NCBI GenBank assembly: GCA_030625775.1
Contig: DAOUQC010000001.1
Span: 1 to 64,000 of the forward strand
Source of the DNA: Verrucomicrobiota bacterium
GTDB lineage: Bacteria > Verrucomicrobiota > Verrucomicrobiia > Verrucomicrobiales > DEV007
Reading direction: 5' to 3'
Length of the DNA: 64,000 bases
This document shows, in pieces, positions 1-8,773 of this stretch. Position 1 is the stretch's first letter. Every line of letters starts with the position of its first letter. Under the pieces are notes generated by a model that was not told the origin of the DNA, made no database searches, and was given only the letters and a program-made list of their open reading frames with translations. The position numbers and the translations under genes were made by a program.

Positions 1-1649
1 TGTTGAAGGGGCGGCGGAATTATGTCTGCCCGACAAGATTGCGGCGGGCGCTTGCCGTTGGGGATGATCTGTTCACTTCTTCGGACCGTGACGATCTCAA
101 AGCAGTGGAAGAATGGTGCAAGACCACTTCCGACGGCAGTCGCAGTGATATGAATTTTTCTGTGCCGGAGCGGGTGTGGGCGCAGGTTTGCAGTGAGCCG
201 CATATCTGCACGCTGAAATCCTGCGGAGGCACGGGCCGCTGTTTTTATCAGGAGATACGCAAAAAAGTGGCGGGTGCTGATCTGGTGGTGATGAACCACA
301 CTTTATTTTTCACTTTGCTCGCCGCCCAACCTGAGCTGGTTGAAAAAGGGACGGGCACTTTGTTCCCCAATGATTTTGTAATTTTTGACGAAGCTCACAC
401 TTTGGAGTCCATCGCAGCCAAGCAGTTAGGATTGAATATCACCCAGGCGGGCTTGCGTTTTGAATTGCATCGTTTGTATAATCCAAGGAACCGCAAGGGC
501 TTGTTCAAGCTGGCGGGTGATATGCGGGGCATTGAGGAGACGGCGGCGGTATTGGAGGAGATGGACGATTTTTTCATGGGGGTTGAAAGTGTCTGTGGTT
601 TTCATAATAGCAAACCCTGGGAAAGGGAGTTCAGGGTCAGGAATCCGGAACTGGTGGAGAATACTTTGGCAGAGGGACTCAGAAAGGTGCGGGCTTGTGC
701 CTTGGAAGCGGCGGACCGGGATGAGCGGGAGTCGGCCAAGTTGGAGTTGGAAGACCTAGCCCGGCGGATGAGCGAAGCGCGTGAAGCGATCAGTGCTTTT
801 TTGGATCAGAGTGCTGAGGGGCATGTTTATTGGGTGGAGCAGGGCGGAGTGAACAAGGATTCGGTTTCTCTGAATGCGGCTCCGATCAATGTGGCGGAGC
901 GACTCCAGCCAATTTTTTTCGAGAATGGCAAAAGTTGTGTGGTGACCAGCGCCACATTGGGCGTGGGCAACAAGGAGTTGGAATATTTTCAGAAACGCGT
1001 GGGAGCGGAGGAGTGCACGGCAGTGCAGATAGGCAGCCCTTTTGATTATCAGAAACAGATGAAAATCCATCTGGTGAAGTCGATGCCGGCGCCGGGTGAA
1101 GAGGGGTATGATGAAGCTTTGATCAAATGGATTCGCCATTTTGTGCAGAAATCAGAGGGCCGGGCTTTCATTTTGTTCACCTCCTGGAAGCTGCTCAATA
1201 CGGTTGCCGAAAATTTGGAGAGTTATTTTTCCCGTCAGGGCTGGGAGATGATTGTACAGGGCCAGGGTGGTTCGCGGCGTCGTTTGCTGGAGAAATTTCG
1301 TGAGAACAAAAGCTCTGTGTTGTTGGGGACGGATAGTTTCTGGACCGGGGTTGATGTGCCAGGGGAAGCACTGAGCAATGTGATCATCACTCGATTGCCC
1401 TTCGCAGTGCCGAATCACCCTTTGACTGCGGCGCGGATGGAAGCGATTGAAGATGAGGGCGGCAATGCTTTTATGGAGTACTCATTGCCGGAAGCGATTT
1501 TGAAACTTCGTCAGGGAGCCGGGCGATTGATTCGCTCGCAGGACGATCGGGGCATGGTGGTGATTTTGGATAACCGAGTATTGAGCAAGAGGTATGGCAA
1601 TGCGTTCTTGAAGGCGCTGCCCGATGCGCCGGTGGAGGTGGAGGGGTGA
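1..1649 (+). CDS. DinG/XPD-type ATP-dependent DNA helicase, 5' truncated by window edge
   Basis: Superfamily 2 iron-sulfur helicase of the DinG/YoaA/XPD group, which unwinds DNA with 5'-3' polarity using ATP. The visible 548 residues start inside the protein: the reading frame is open to the window edge and the Walker A segment is missing, so it lies upstream. Numbering from position 3, cysteines at about 9, 69, 74 and 80 have the 4- and 5-residue spacings of the DinG iron-sulfur cluster. A DEAH box follows at about 129-132 and 'VVTSATLG' at about 311. The C-terminal helicase motifs include 'GTDSFWTGVDVPG' and 'QGAGRLIRS'. Family assignment is firm. DinG versus another family member cannot be separated without the N-terminus. 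Confidence 0.93.
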   Translation, partial: LKGRRNYVCPTRLRRALAVGDDLFTSSDRDDLKAVEEWCKTTSDGSRSDMNFSVPERVWAQVCSEPHICTLKSCGGTGRCFYQEIRKKVAGADLVVMNHTLFFTLLAAQPELVEKGTGTLFPNDFVIFDEAHTLESIAAKQLGLNITQAGLRFELHRLYNPRNRKGLFKLAGDMRGIEETAAVLEEMDDFFMGVESVCGFHNSKPWEREFRVRNPELVENTLAEGLRKVRACALEAADRDERESAKLELEDLARRMSEAREAISAFLDQSAEGHVYWVEQGGVNKDSVSLNAAPINVAERLQPIFFENGKSCVVTSATLGVGNKELEYFQKRVGAEECTAVQIGSPFDYQKQMKIHLVKSMPAPGEEGYDEALIKWIRHFVQKSEGRAFILFTSWKLLNTVAENLESYFSRQGWEMIVQGQGGSRRRLLEKFRENKSSVLLGTDSFWTGVDVPGEALSNVIITRLPFAVPNHPLTAARMEAIEDEGGNAFMEYSLPEAILKLRQGAGRLIRSQDDRGMVVILDNRVLSKRYGNAFLKALPDAPVEVEG

Positions 1650-1653
1650 GTGC

Positions 1654-1674
1654 TTTGTTCTTTGTTCTTTGTAT
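1654..1674. repeat. Heptanucleotide tandem repeat, TTTGTTC
   Basis: Two exact copies of TTTGTTC are followed by a third matching five of seven bases. They sit in the 27 bp between the stop codons of two convergent genes. See the other heptamer repeats at 33561, 42319 and 30128. Confidence 0.6.
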
Positions 1675-1676
1675 TT

Positions 1677-2246
1677 TCAATCTGCTGCGGACTTGTCGAA
1701 ACGTAGTTTCAACAGAGCAGTCACTGACATCACATCGACGATTTCGCCACGGTCGACCATGGTGAAGGCTTCAGTGAGCGGAAGTTTTCGAATTGTGATT
1801 TTTTCGGTGGGCTCGGGTTGGGCTTCCGTCATGGTGAGTTGGCGTGCGGTGAACAGGAAGGCACGTTCGTCGCTGACCGAATTGGACAGCTGTAAGTGGC
1901 TCAGGATGGGTTCGTAGCTATTGGCGATCAGCCCGGTTTCTTCGAGCAGTTCACGTCTGGCTGCTTCGAGCAGTTCTTCATCATCCGCACATCCGCCCTC
2001 GGGGATTTCCCACTCGTAGGTCCCGGTGGGGTAGCGGTATTGGCCGACCAACCAGGTGTTGCCTCCGTCATCGATCGGCACCACGCCGACGGCCCGGTTT
2101 TTGTAATGCACTACGCCGTAAATGCCTTCGCCTCCGCTGGGATTAGTGACTTGGTTTTCCTGAACGTGGATCCATGCATTGTCGTAGATGTCATGCGTGC
2201 TGTGGGTAAGCCAGGGATTCGAAGTGTCGGGGTCGGAGGACGGCAT
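1677..2246 (-). CDS. NUDIX hydrolase, ADP-ribose pyrophosphatase-like
   Basis: A NUDIX-fold pyrophosphohydrolase of about 189 residues. It probably cleaves ADP-ribose or a similar nucleoside diphosphate linked to another moiety. The Nudix box is complete: a GG pair, then E, then 'RRELLEETG', giving the metal-binding REXXEE core. The N-terminal 'NPWLTHSTHDIYDN' and 'GIYGVV' segments match the ADP-sugar pyrophosphatase subgroup. The open frame continues upstream to 2321. The ATG at 2246 was chosen because it starts directly before the conserved N-terminus; neither start has a clear ribosome-binding site. Substrate is inferred from family only. It converges with the helicase gene. Confidence 0.88.
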   Translation of the reverse strand: MPSSDPDTSNPWLTHSTHDIYDNAWIHVQENQVTNPSGGEGIYGVVHYKNRAVGVVPIDDGGNTWLVGQYRYPTGTYEWEIPEGGCADDEELLEAARRELLEETGLIANSYEPILSHLQLSNSVSDERAFLFTARQLTMTEAQPEPTEKITIRKLPLTEAFTMVDRGEIVDVMSVTALLKLRFDKSAAD

Positions 2247-2440
2247 GGTGAATAGTATTGGCTGCACCCATACTTTCATTCCTGTTTTTTTGCCAGAAAA
2301 ACCGACATGATTGCTATGCACTCTATAAATGTATAAGGAAGTTTCAACTTTGTTATACGGCGCTCAAGCACAGTGGTTTTCAATAAGCACAAAAGGTTTT
2401 TCGCGACAATTCGTCTGGCTCGTATTAGAATCTCACTCTT

Positions 2441-2917
2441 ATGAATCGGAAGATGATCAGCATGAGCCTTTGTGGAGCCTTGATGGGTTTATTGCTGATG
2501 ACGGGGTGCCAGAATGGGAGTGCGGGTAAGGGAGCGGGGGGTGGAAAAGGAAATAAGGGAGCGAGTGCTTCATTTTTAAAATCGGATCATGCGCCTTTGA
2601 ATGCCTGGCTGGACGAGTCCTTTGAGGTGGAGTATCGCAAAATGACCTTGGACATTGTTTTTGAACAGCAACCGATTGCAGGTATTCGCTACGAATTTCG
2701 TCATATCAGTAGGGAATCACCGCTATTCAGCTTGAAGCCGTCAAATATCTCCCGGCGTGAGATTTTAAGGCAGATCGCGCTTTTTTACCACCTCAGGATG
2801 AGTGTGGCCCAGATCAATGGCAAGCCTGCGTATGTGCTGGTGGAGGGCAGGGCAAAGACCTCGGAGTTTAATCCGAATGACACAGGAACAAGGAGTGTAC
2901 CGGTGTTGGAGTTGTGA
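2441..2917 (+). CDS. Small lipoprotein of unknown function
   Basis: A 158-residue predicted lipoprotein. The N-terminus has a short basic start, a hydrophobic stretch and a lipobox 'LMTGC', with the lipidated cysteine at about residue 23. A glycine/lysine-rich linker follows. The mature part has alternating strands ending in 'YHLRMSVAQINGKPAYVLVEG', loosely resembling the small secretin/TonB N-terminal (STN-like) fold. That resemblance is weak and only suggestive. It stands alone between a divergent NUDIX gene and a convergent AlgH gene. No function is assigned. Confidence 0.75.
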   Translation: MNRKMISMSLCGALMGLLLMTGCQNGSAGKGAGGGKGNKGASASFLKSDHAPLNAWLDESFEVEYRKMTLDIVFEQQPIAGIRYEFRHISRESPLFSLKPSNISRREILRQIALFYHLRMSVAQINGKPAYVLVEGRAKTSEFNPNDTGTRSVPVLEL

Positions 2918-2935
2918 AAGCAGCTTAAGTGCCGA

Positions 2936-3496
2936 TTAATTCAGCGAGACGTCGTCGGGCTCGTCGGCGAGCAGTGCGTGCCAGGGGCTCATTTTTTTGA
3001 GCAGGCGATTCCACAGGGTATCGAGTTCATCCAGATCGAGGATTTGTTTTTCGGGTTTGTGGGTGATCCAGGTGCGTTGCTGGAGTTCTGATTCAAGCTG
3101 TCCTTCACCCCACCCTGAATAACCGACAAAAGCGCGGATGGAAAAACCTTCAGTCTGGTGGCGCAGTGCTTGTTTGGCAGAAAGGTGGCTGGTGAACTGA
3201 AGGGTTTTCATTCCTTCCGACCAGGCGATGGAGCCAAAGGTGAGATGTTCCGTGCTGACGGGGCCACCAATGAATACAGGCACATCAGCTAATGATTCGA
3301 ATTCTTCCGCAGGCAGCAGTTCGCCGACAGATTTGCCAAGCGGACGGTTGAGGATGTAACCATGCGCCCCTTCCTCTTCGCTGTGCTCGGTTAGCAGGAG
3401 CACGCTGTGGCGGAAAGTGGGTTCCCGCAAACTCGGATCGGCTAGAATGATACTGCCTTTCAAAGAATTGGTGTTTTTTTCCTCGGTGGACGACAT
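2936..3496 (-). CDS. YqgE/AlgH family protein (UPF0301)
   Basis: Cytoplasmic protein of the YqgE/AlgH family, about 186 residues, the usual family length. The family is widespread, structurally known and still without an agreed biochemical role; in Pseudomonas, AlgH has been linked to alginate regulation. Visible signatures are 'GSIILADPSLREPTFRHSV', 'GYILNRPL', 'PVFIGGPV' and 'FVGYSGWGEGQLESEL', the most conserved blocks of the family. The frame extends upstream to 3547, but the ATG at 3496 fits the family N-terminus. It is transcribed away from trpD, with about 120 bp between the starts for divergent promoters. Confidence 0.92.
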   Translation of the reverse strand: MSSTEEKNTNSLKGSIILADPSLREPTFRHSVLLLTEHSEEEGAHGYILNRPLGKSVGELLPAEEFESLADVPVFIGGPVSTEHLTFGSIAWSEGMKTLQFTSHLSAKQALRHQTEGFSIRAFVGYSGWGEGQLESELQQRTWITHKPEKQILDLDELDTLWNRLLKKMSPWHALLADEPDDVSLN

Positions 3497-3617
3497 GATG
3501 ATAAATAGGTGATTGATTGAATCTAGCCACGCTGGGGAAATTCGCAATTATGGACTTGCGCGATGGCCAGCTTTGACGAGCATGAGAATTTGGTAAAAAC
3601 AACGAAGGGTGATCTTG

Positions 3618-4658
3618 ATGAGAGAATTAATACAGCATGTGAAAAACGGGTATGAGCTCAATGGAGATCAGGTAAGTACCGCGGGTGAGTTTCTATTGAA
3701 TGAAAAAACTTCCCCGGCAGATAAGGCGGATTTTTTGAGTGCGCTGGCGGTGAAGGGAGAGACCCCGGGGGAAATTGTCTCTTTTGTAGAGACTTTTCTC
3801 GATCGGGCGGTAGATCCGGGGCTTTCGCCGGAGCAATTGGATGGGCCGGTTCTTGATGTGTGCGGGACGGGAGGGGACAAGTTGGATTTGTTCAATATAT
3901 CAACAGCAACCATTTTTGTATTGGCCGCAGCGGGGGTGAAGGTGGTGAAACACGGCAATCGTGGCATCACTTCAAAAAGTGGTGGAGCGGACGTATTGGA
4001 GGCTTTGGGGATTCGAATTGATATGGCACCGGAAGAATTTGCCGAGTGTGTGAAACAGGTTGGGGTGGGCTTTTTGTTTGCTCCGATGTATCATCCGGCA
4101 TTTAAAGCGGTGGTTCCGGTGCGCAAGAGGCTGGCGGAGCGGGGACAGCGGACAATTTTTAATATTCTGGGGCCGCTGCTCAACCCAGTTCGGCCGGATT
4201 ACCAGGTAATCGGGGTTTTTGACGAGAATCTGGCACCGGTTTTTGCCGATATCCTTACTCGTTTGGGTAGGAAACAGGCTTGGGCTGTGCATGGGAAAAC
4301 GGCAGCGGGTGCGGGCATGGATGAAATGTCGGTTTGTGGGGCAACGGAAATTTGGAAAACCTGCGGTGGTGAAAAATCATCGCAAACGATTGAACCTTCG
4401 GACCTGGGTTTGGCGACCAGTGAAGTGGGGGATTTGAAGGGTGGCGATGCGACGGAGAATGCAGAACTGCTAAGGGGGATTTTGGCTGGGGAGTTGAGCG
4501 GAGCCAAGCGGGACATGGTGCTGCTGAATGCAGCGGCAGGATTGGTGGTGACGTGCAAGGCCCCGGATTTGAGCGAAGGCTTGGCCTTGGCTGCGGAGCA
4601 AGTGGATAGTGGGGCGGCGATGACGGTGCTGGAGAAGTGGCGGGATTTTGGTGTTTAG
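3618..4658 (+). CDS. trpD: Anthranilate phosphoribosyltransferase
   Basis: Catalyses transfer of phosphoribose from PRPP to anthranilate, the second committed step of tryptophan synthesis. The protein has 346 residues, the normal length. The PRPP-binding 'GTGGD' lies at about residues 83-87, 'KHGNRGITSKSGGADVLEALG' at 111-131, and 'RTIFNILGPLLNPVRP' follows. The ATG at 3618 was preferred to the GTG at 3609 because AAGGG sits about 8 bp before it. No other trp gene is next to it, so the pathway genes must lie elsewhere. A cluster of perfect palindromes begins just after the stop codon. Confidence 0.96.
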   Translation: MRELIQHVKNGYELNGDQVSTAGEFLLNEKTSPADKADFLSALAVKGETPGEIVSFVETFLDRAVDPGLSPEQLDGPVLDVCGTGGDKLDLFNISTATIFVLAAAGVKVVKHGNRGITSKSGGADVLEALGIRIDMAPEEFAECVKQVGVGFLFAPMYHPAFKAVVPVRKRLAERGQRTIFNILGPLLNPVRPDYQVIGVFDENLAPVFADILTRLGRKQAWAVHGKTAAGAGMDEMSVCGATEIWKTCGGEKSSQTIEPSDLGLATSEVGDLKGGDATENAELLRGILAGELSGAKRDMVLLNAAAGLVVTCKAPDLSEGLALAAEQVDSGAAMTVLEKWRDFGV

Positions 4659-4679
4659 AATAATGGGGGCATTCGATCA

Positions 4680-4807
4680 ATCACATGCCATGTGATGTGG
4701 AACGGATTGCCAATCCGTTTCCTGGCGCACTTGCTGTGAATTGCGTGAACAAGAGTAGTTACGTATGCATGCAATGGCATGGCGTTTTACCTGTCAATGG
4801 CACGCAA
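4680..4807. repeat. Cluster of perfect inverted repeats downstream of trpD
   Basis: Three inverted repeats lie in the 267 bp gap after trpD. At 4680-4696, arms ATCACATG and CATGTGAT flank one C. At 4701-4719, arms AACGGATTG and CAATCCGTT flank one C. TTGCGTG at 4741-4747 can pair with CACGCAA at 4801-4807, enclosing a region with ATGCATGC. No T-tract follows, so a simple terminator is unlikely. A 64-codon open frame crosses the element but has no protein-like features. The element could be a short dispersed palindrome or a structured RNA. Confidence 0.7.
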
Positions 4808-4925
4808 CACAAAAGCACGAAGAATAGGTTGACCGCGAATTTCGAGGATGGGCTCAGGGGGCTAAAAAGATCGGGGTGATTTTTTTCAGGATTGAGTTAT
4901 AGTGGAGGAGAATCAGGCAAGGGAA

Positions 4926-6362
4926 ATGGCAATAAAAAAGGGCATATTTTTGACCATGAGCAATCAGCTGCAGCCGGTACTTGTGGGCTCTCTGATATCA
5001 GTCTTGATGGCTTCCATTTCCTGCCAGAAAGTCAGTGAGTTTTCTAGCCGTATTGCAAAGCGGGTGGCTGAAGCTGAGAAATCCGGTGAGGCGATGGAAG
5101 TGGTCGAACCCACTTTAATGGATTTGCTCGCCGATGAGCCTTTCACCGTCATCCCGCCCCCGCCAAAAGAGGTGGTGAAAAAGACTGTGATCAACAAGGA
5201 CGCTCAGGTATCCATTCTCGGGTATCACGATTTCACCGAGGGGGTGTCGAGCAAGCAGATGGTTCTCAATATCGATAAGTTTCGTGAGCAGTTGCAGATG
5301 ATCAAAGATTCTGACCTGCCGGTGATCGGCATGCAGGATTTTCTCGCTTGGCGACGAGGTAAAAAAAACATCCCGGACCAGTGTGTGATGATCACCATTG
5401 ACGATGGTTGGAAGGCTACCCACACTTTGGCTTTGCCGGTATTGAAAGAATTCGGCTATCCCTTCACACTTTTTTTATACAAAAAATATGTAGGCATCGG
5501 AGGGCGCTCTTTGACTTATGAGCAAGTGAAAGAAATCATGGCGGCTGGCGGAGTGATCGGCAGTCATAGTGTAAGCCATCAGAGCATGTTGCAGGGAGAC
5601 CGCAGTGATGAGGATTATGCGGTCTGGCTCGATGTGGAATTCAAAGAGTCCTATGATTTTCTGATGGAAAATTTTGCTGAGCACGGCACGGTGATGAAGG
5701 TATTTGCCTACCCTTATGGGATCTACAGCAATCAGGTGGCTGAGAAAGGAAAAGCAGTGGGTTATGATTTGCTGTTCACGGTGAATCAGCAAAAAACCAA
5801 TTGGGATTCTCCGGCAGCTGAGCTTGGTCGTTATATGGCTTATGGCACAAGCAGTGCTAATTTCACCCAGGCATTGACTTTCAAGGGAGCGACGATGCTT
5901 GCTTCGGGACGGCGCCTGATGGTGGCTCCTGGAGGAAAGGAGAAGAATGGAAAAAAGGAGGCCCCTCTAGTGACGACCCGCCCGGCAGACGGGGCGAAAA
6001 TTGCTGCTCGTCTGCCATTAATCGAAATGAATGTGTCCAGATTAACAGGTGTGGATTCAGAAAGCATACGTATGCGGGTGTCCGGTCTCGGAGAGGTGCC
6101 GCATGAATATGACGCCGCTGCCGGCGTGATAAGATATCAGGTGCCGCAACGCTTGAGAAACAAAGATTGTTTGGTGCAAGTGGTGCTCAGTCATGAAGGC
6201 AGTGCGAAACCCGAGGTGATTGCGTGGAAGTTCCAGGTGGATCTGGCGGCTGATTATTTGCCGCAAAAGGAGTTGCAGCTGAAGGCAAAACCGGTAAGAG
6301 GCATTATTGAGCCGGAGGGTGTAGGGGCGAAGGGGGCAAAAACGGCAGCGGTGTCGAAATAG
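4926..6362 (+). CDS. Exported polysaccharide deacetylase (NodB domain)
   Basis: Carbohydrate esterase family 4 type enzyme, expected to remove N- or O-acetyl groups from a cell-surface or environmental polysaccharide. The N-terminus has a basic start, a hydrophobic segment and a cysteine at about 33 that may be lipidated ('MASISC', not an ideal lipobox). The NodB domain starts at about 95: metal/catalytic aspartates in 'TIDDGW' (about 159-160), 'HSVSH' histidines (about 214 and 218) and 'FAYPYG'. A C-terminal region of about 130 residues looks like a beta-sandwich accessory domain. The frame opens at a GTG at 4902; the ATG at 4926 gives a better signal peptide. Confidence 0.88.
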   Translation: MAIKKGIFLTMSNQLQPVLVGSLISVLMASISCQKVSEFSSRIAKRVAEAEKSGEAMEVVEPTLMDLLADEPFTVIPPPPKEVVKKTVINKDAQVSILGYHDFTEGVSSKQMVLNIDKFREQLQMIKDSDLPVIGMQDFLAWRRGKKNIPDQCVMITIDDGWKATHTLALPVLKEFGYPFTLFLYKKYVGIGGRSLTYEQVKEIMAAGGVIGSHSVSHQSMLQGDRSDEDYAVWLDVEFKESYDFLMENFAEHGTVMKVFAYPYGIYSNQVAEKGKAVGYDLLFTVNQQKTNWDSPAAELGRYMAYGTSSANFTQALTFKGATMLASGRRLMVAPGGKEKNGKKEAPLVTTRPADGAKIAARLPLIEMNVSRLTGVDSESIRMRVSGLGEVPHEYDAAAGVIRYQVPQRLRNKDCLVQVVLSHEGSAKPEVIAWKFQVDLAADYLPQKELQLKAKPVRGIIEPEGVGAKGAKTAAVSK

Positions 6363-6449
6363 CGTTGGAGTCAGTGTGTCTTCCCGGGATATAAAATTTA
6401 GTGAATAACTGACGTTTTTGCCTTAAAAGCAATGTAGGTAGAGTAGCTG

Positions 6450-6471
6450 GGTAGGGCGAGGTGACCCTGCC
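6450..6471 (+). terminator. Possible hairpin after the deacetylase gene
   Basis: GGTAGGG and CCCTGCC can form a 7-bp stem with one G-U pair and an 8-base loop, 87 bp past the stop and 43 bp before ffh. No T-tract follows, so it may instead belong to the ffh leader. Confidence 0.3.
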
Positions 6472-6513
6472 ATTTATCGTTTACGTCATCTTGTTTAGGA
6501 TTTATAGAATACC

Positions 6514-7866
6514 ATGTTTTCACAACTTTCAGACAGTTTACAGGATACCTTTAAAAAGCTGCGTGGTCACGGCAAGCTGAGTGAAAAAAATATCACGGAT
6601 GCTATGCGCGATGTGCGTCTGGCGTTGCTTGAGGCAGATGTGGAGTTTTCGGTGGCGAAAGAATTTATCGCCAGAGTGAAGGAAAAAGCTCTTGGGGAAA
6701 GCGTGCTGCGCAGCGTGACGCCGGGTCAGCAGATGGTGAAGGTTTTCCAGGATGAGCTGAGCGATTTGCTGGGTGGGGATGCGGCCCCCCTGAATCTGAA
6801 CCCGCCGGCGAGGATTTTGATGGTGGGTTTGAACGGGGCAGGTAAAACGACAACTTCAGCCAAGTTGGCTTTGCATTTGAAAAAACAGGGGCGGCGGCCT
6901 TTGCTGGTGGCCTGTGATTTGGCTCGTCCGGCGGCTATTGAGCAGTTGGCGACTCTTGGCCGGGAGATTGACGTGCCGGTATTTTGCCCCGAACCGGGTT
7001 CAAAGGATGTGGTGAAGGTTGCCAGGCAGGCCCTGGCCTGGGCAGAGGGGCAGAATGGCACAGCGCTGATTTTTGACACAGCAGGGCGGCAGGAAGTCGA
7101 AGCAGATCTGGTTGCTGAATTGAAAAGCTTACGTGATTTCCTCAATCCGGGGGAAGTGCTGTTTATTGCTGATTCGGCAACGGGGCAGCAGGCGGTTAAG
7201 GTTGCCGGCAGCTTTGATGAGGCGGTCGGGGTGACGGGCATTGTATTGACCAAGCTGGACGGGGATGCCCGGGGCGGAGCGGCCTTGTCGATGCGCTCAG
7301 TGACTCATCAGCCGATCAAGTTTGTCGGGGAAGGGGAAAAACTCGAGCAACTCGAGGTTTTTGTGCCGGATCGCATGGCCGGTCGGATTTTGGGAATGGG
7401 GGATGTGGTCGGCTTGGTGGAGAAAGCGGCGGAGGTGATTGATGAGGACGAGGCCAGGAAAATGGCTAAAAAGCTGCAGAAGGGCGGTTTTGATTTTAAT
7501 GATCTGCTTTCGCAGATGAAAATGATGAACAAAATGGGGGGGATGCAGGGTTTGATGGGCAAAATACCCGGCATGGGCAAAAAAATGGGCAACATGCAGG
7601 TCGATGAGCGACGTATGAAGCAGATGGAAGCCATTATTTTGTCAATGACGGCCAAAGAGCGCACCCGGCCGGAAATCATCAAGGGGCGGCGCCGACAGAG
7701 GATTGCACGCGGTAGCGGCACCTCGGTGAGCCAGGTCAACGGCTTGCTCAAACAGGTATCGATGATGCGCAAAATGATGAAAAGTAAGGGCAAAATGAAA
7801 GCTATGATGGCACAAATGGGTGGAACGGGAGGCGGCAAAGGCATACCTGGTGGATTTGGGATGTGA
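6514..7866 (+). CDS. ffh: Signal recognition particle protein Ffh (SRP54)
   Basis: GTPase that binds signal sequences of nascent membrane and secreted proteins and, with 4.5S RNA and FtsY, delivers ribosomes to the Sec translocon. It has 450 residues, standard length. The N domain covers about 1-95. The G domain has 'GLNGAGKTTT' (about 105-114), 'DLARPAA', 'DTAGR' and 'TKLDGDARGG'. A methionine-rich M domain runs from about 325 and contains the RNA-binding 'KGRRRQRIARGSGTS' segment. It is followed by rpsP and khpA on the same strand, a common arrangement linking protein targeting and ribosome genes. Confidence 0.98.
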   Translation: MFSQLSDSLQDTFKKLRGHGKLSEKNITDAMRDVRLALLEADVEFSVAKEFIARVKEKALGESVLRSVTPGQQMVKVFQDELSDLLGGDAAPLNLNPPARILMVGLNGAGKTTTSAKLALHLKKQGRRPLLVACDLARPAAIEQLATLGREIDVPVFCPEPGSKDVVKVARQALAWAEGQNGTALIFDTAGRQEVEADLVAELKSLRDFLNPGEVLFIADSATGQQAVKVAGSFDEAVGVTGIVLTKLDGDARGGAALSMRSVTHQPIKFVGEGEKLEQLEVFVPDRMAGRILGMGDVVGLVEKAAEVIDEDEARKMAKKLQKGGFDFNDLLSQMKMMNKMGGMQGLMGKIPGMGKKMGNMQVDERRMKQMEAIILSMTAKERTRPEIIKGRRRQRIARGSGTSVSQVNGLLKQVSMMRKMMKSKGKMKAMMAQMGGTGGGKGIPGGFGM

Positions 7867-7990
7867 GACGGGACGGGAGATACTTTTGGCAATCAGCCTA
7901 AGTTCTGCTTGATTTTATTGAATAGAGGCTTAAACGGTAGTCCCCAATTTTTGGAAAAGAGACAGGAACGATAGGTAAAGGACGCAAACG

Positions 7991-8248
7991 ATGGCTGTAA
8001 AAATTAGACTGAAACGTGAAGGGACCAAAGGTCGCGCACATTATCGAGTAGTGGTTGCGGATGGACGTGCTCCGAAAGAAGGCAAGATAATTGAAGCTGT
8101 AGGGATCTATGATCCGCTGGCAGAAGGGGATAATTTCAAGATTGACCTTGAGAAAACCGACAATTGGATTTCAAAAGGTGCCCAGCCTTCTGACACCGTG
8201 CGCAGCCTGATCAAAAAAGCCCGCAAAACTGCCGCTGCTGCAGAGTAG
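7991..8248 (+). CDS. rpsP: 30S ribosomal protein bS16
   Basis: Small-subunit ribosomal protein needed for 30S assembly. It has 85 residues, typical of the family, and starts with the characteristic '[31 protein letters not shown]'-like N-terminus (shown here only as the familiar pattern: KIRLKR near residue 4, 'YRVVVAD' near 19-25, 'GRAP' near 26), followed by 'IGIYDP'-type 'VGIYDPL'. It lies 124 bp after ffh. The usual partners rimM and trmD do not follow; khpA does. Confidence 0.97.
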   Translation: MAVKIRLKREGTKGRAHYRVVVADGRAPKEGKIIEAVGIYDPLAEGDNFKIDLEKTDNWISKGAQPSDTVRSLIKKARKTAAAAE

Positions 8249-8304
8249 CCGGACTCACACCCCTTTAGCCCCTCATGGGTAGTTTTTAGGGATGGTTACA
8301 ATCC

Positions 8305-8328
8305 CCGCCTCTTTTGTTTAGAGGGCGG
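8305..8328 (+). terminator. Weak hairpin between rpsP and khpA
   Basis: CCGCCTC and GAGGGCGG can pair with one bulged G around a 9-base loop, 57 bp past the rpsP stop. There is no adjacent T-tract. It may attenuate rather than stop transcription. Confidence 0.3.
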
Positions 8329-8438
8329 TAAGGGGAAGTTTTGGGGGAGTTTATTTTTTTGTTCCCTGTATTTCGTGCTTTCAAAAAAGGCCTCATCGTG
8401 ATTGGATGTCACGTCACGAGCCAAGCCTCGTTTGAAAT

Positions 8439-8693
8439 ATGGAAGCAACTTTAGGAATACAGGAATTTGTCGAATATGTCGTTCTCAAATTGATCGAGCA
8501 TCCGGAGGATGCCTCCGTGCTGCACGAGCAGAGAGGCGAGAGACATGAATTTCACATTCGGCTCAACCAGACGGATATTGGTCGGGTGATTGGCAGGAAT
8601 GGGCATACGATCGAGGCAATCCGCAATTTGGTGCGTGTGGCAGCTGAAAGATCCGGGCTGAATGTCTCGGTTGAAGTTGATGAGGTTGAGTAG
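8439..8693 (+). CDS. khpA: KH-domain RNA-binding protein KhpA
   Basis: Small single-KH protein of 84 residues (KhpA/YlqC family, DUF-type KH), which binds RNA and in Firmicutes partners with KhpB. The KH core is visible as 'GRVIGRNGHTIEAIRNLV', including the GXXG loop 'GRNG' near residues 50-53. Its place after rpsP matches the conserved rpsP-KH gene order seen across many phyla. The 190 bp spacer from rpsP suggests it may have its own promoter as well. Confidence 0.93.
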   Translation: MEATLGIQEFVEYVVLKLIEHPEDASVLHEQRGERHEFHIRLNQTDIGRVIGRNGHTIEAIRNLVRVAAERSGLNVSVEVDEVE

Positions 8694-8773
8694 ATGCTAG
8701 TCCTGGGAAATACAAATTTTATCCAAATCTATTAGCTCAATCCCTCCATATTTCCTTATTTTTTATACTCTCC

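Noticed and set aside
4685-4879. 64-codon open frame after trpD
   Set aside because: It runs across the palindrome cluster, has no start signal or protein-like pattern, and shows mixed composition.
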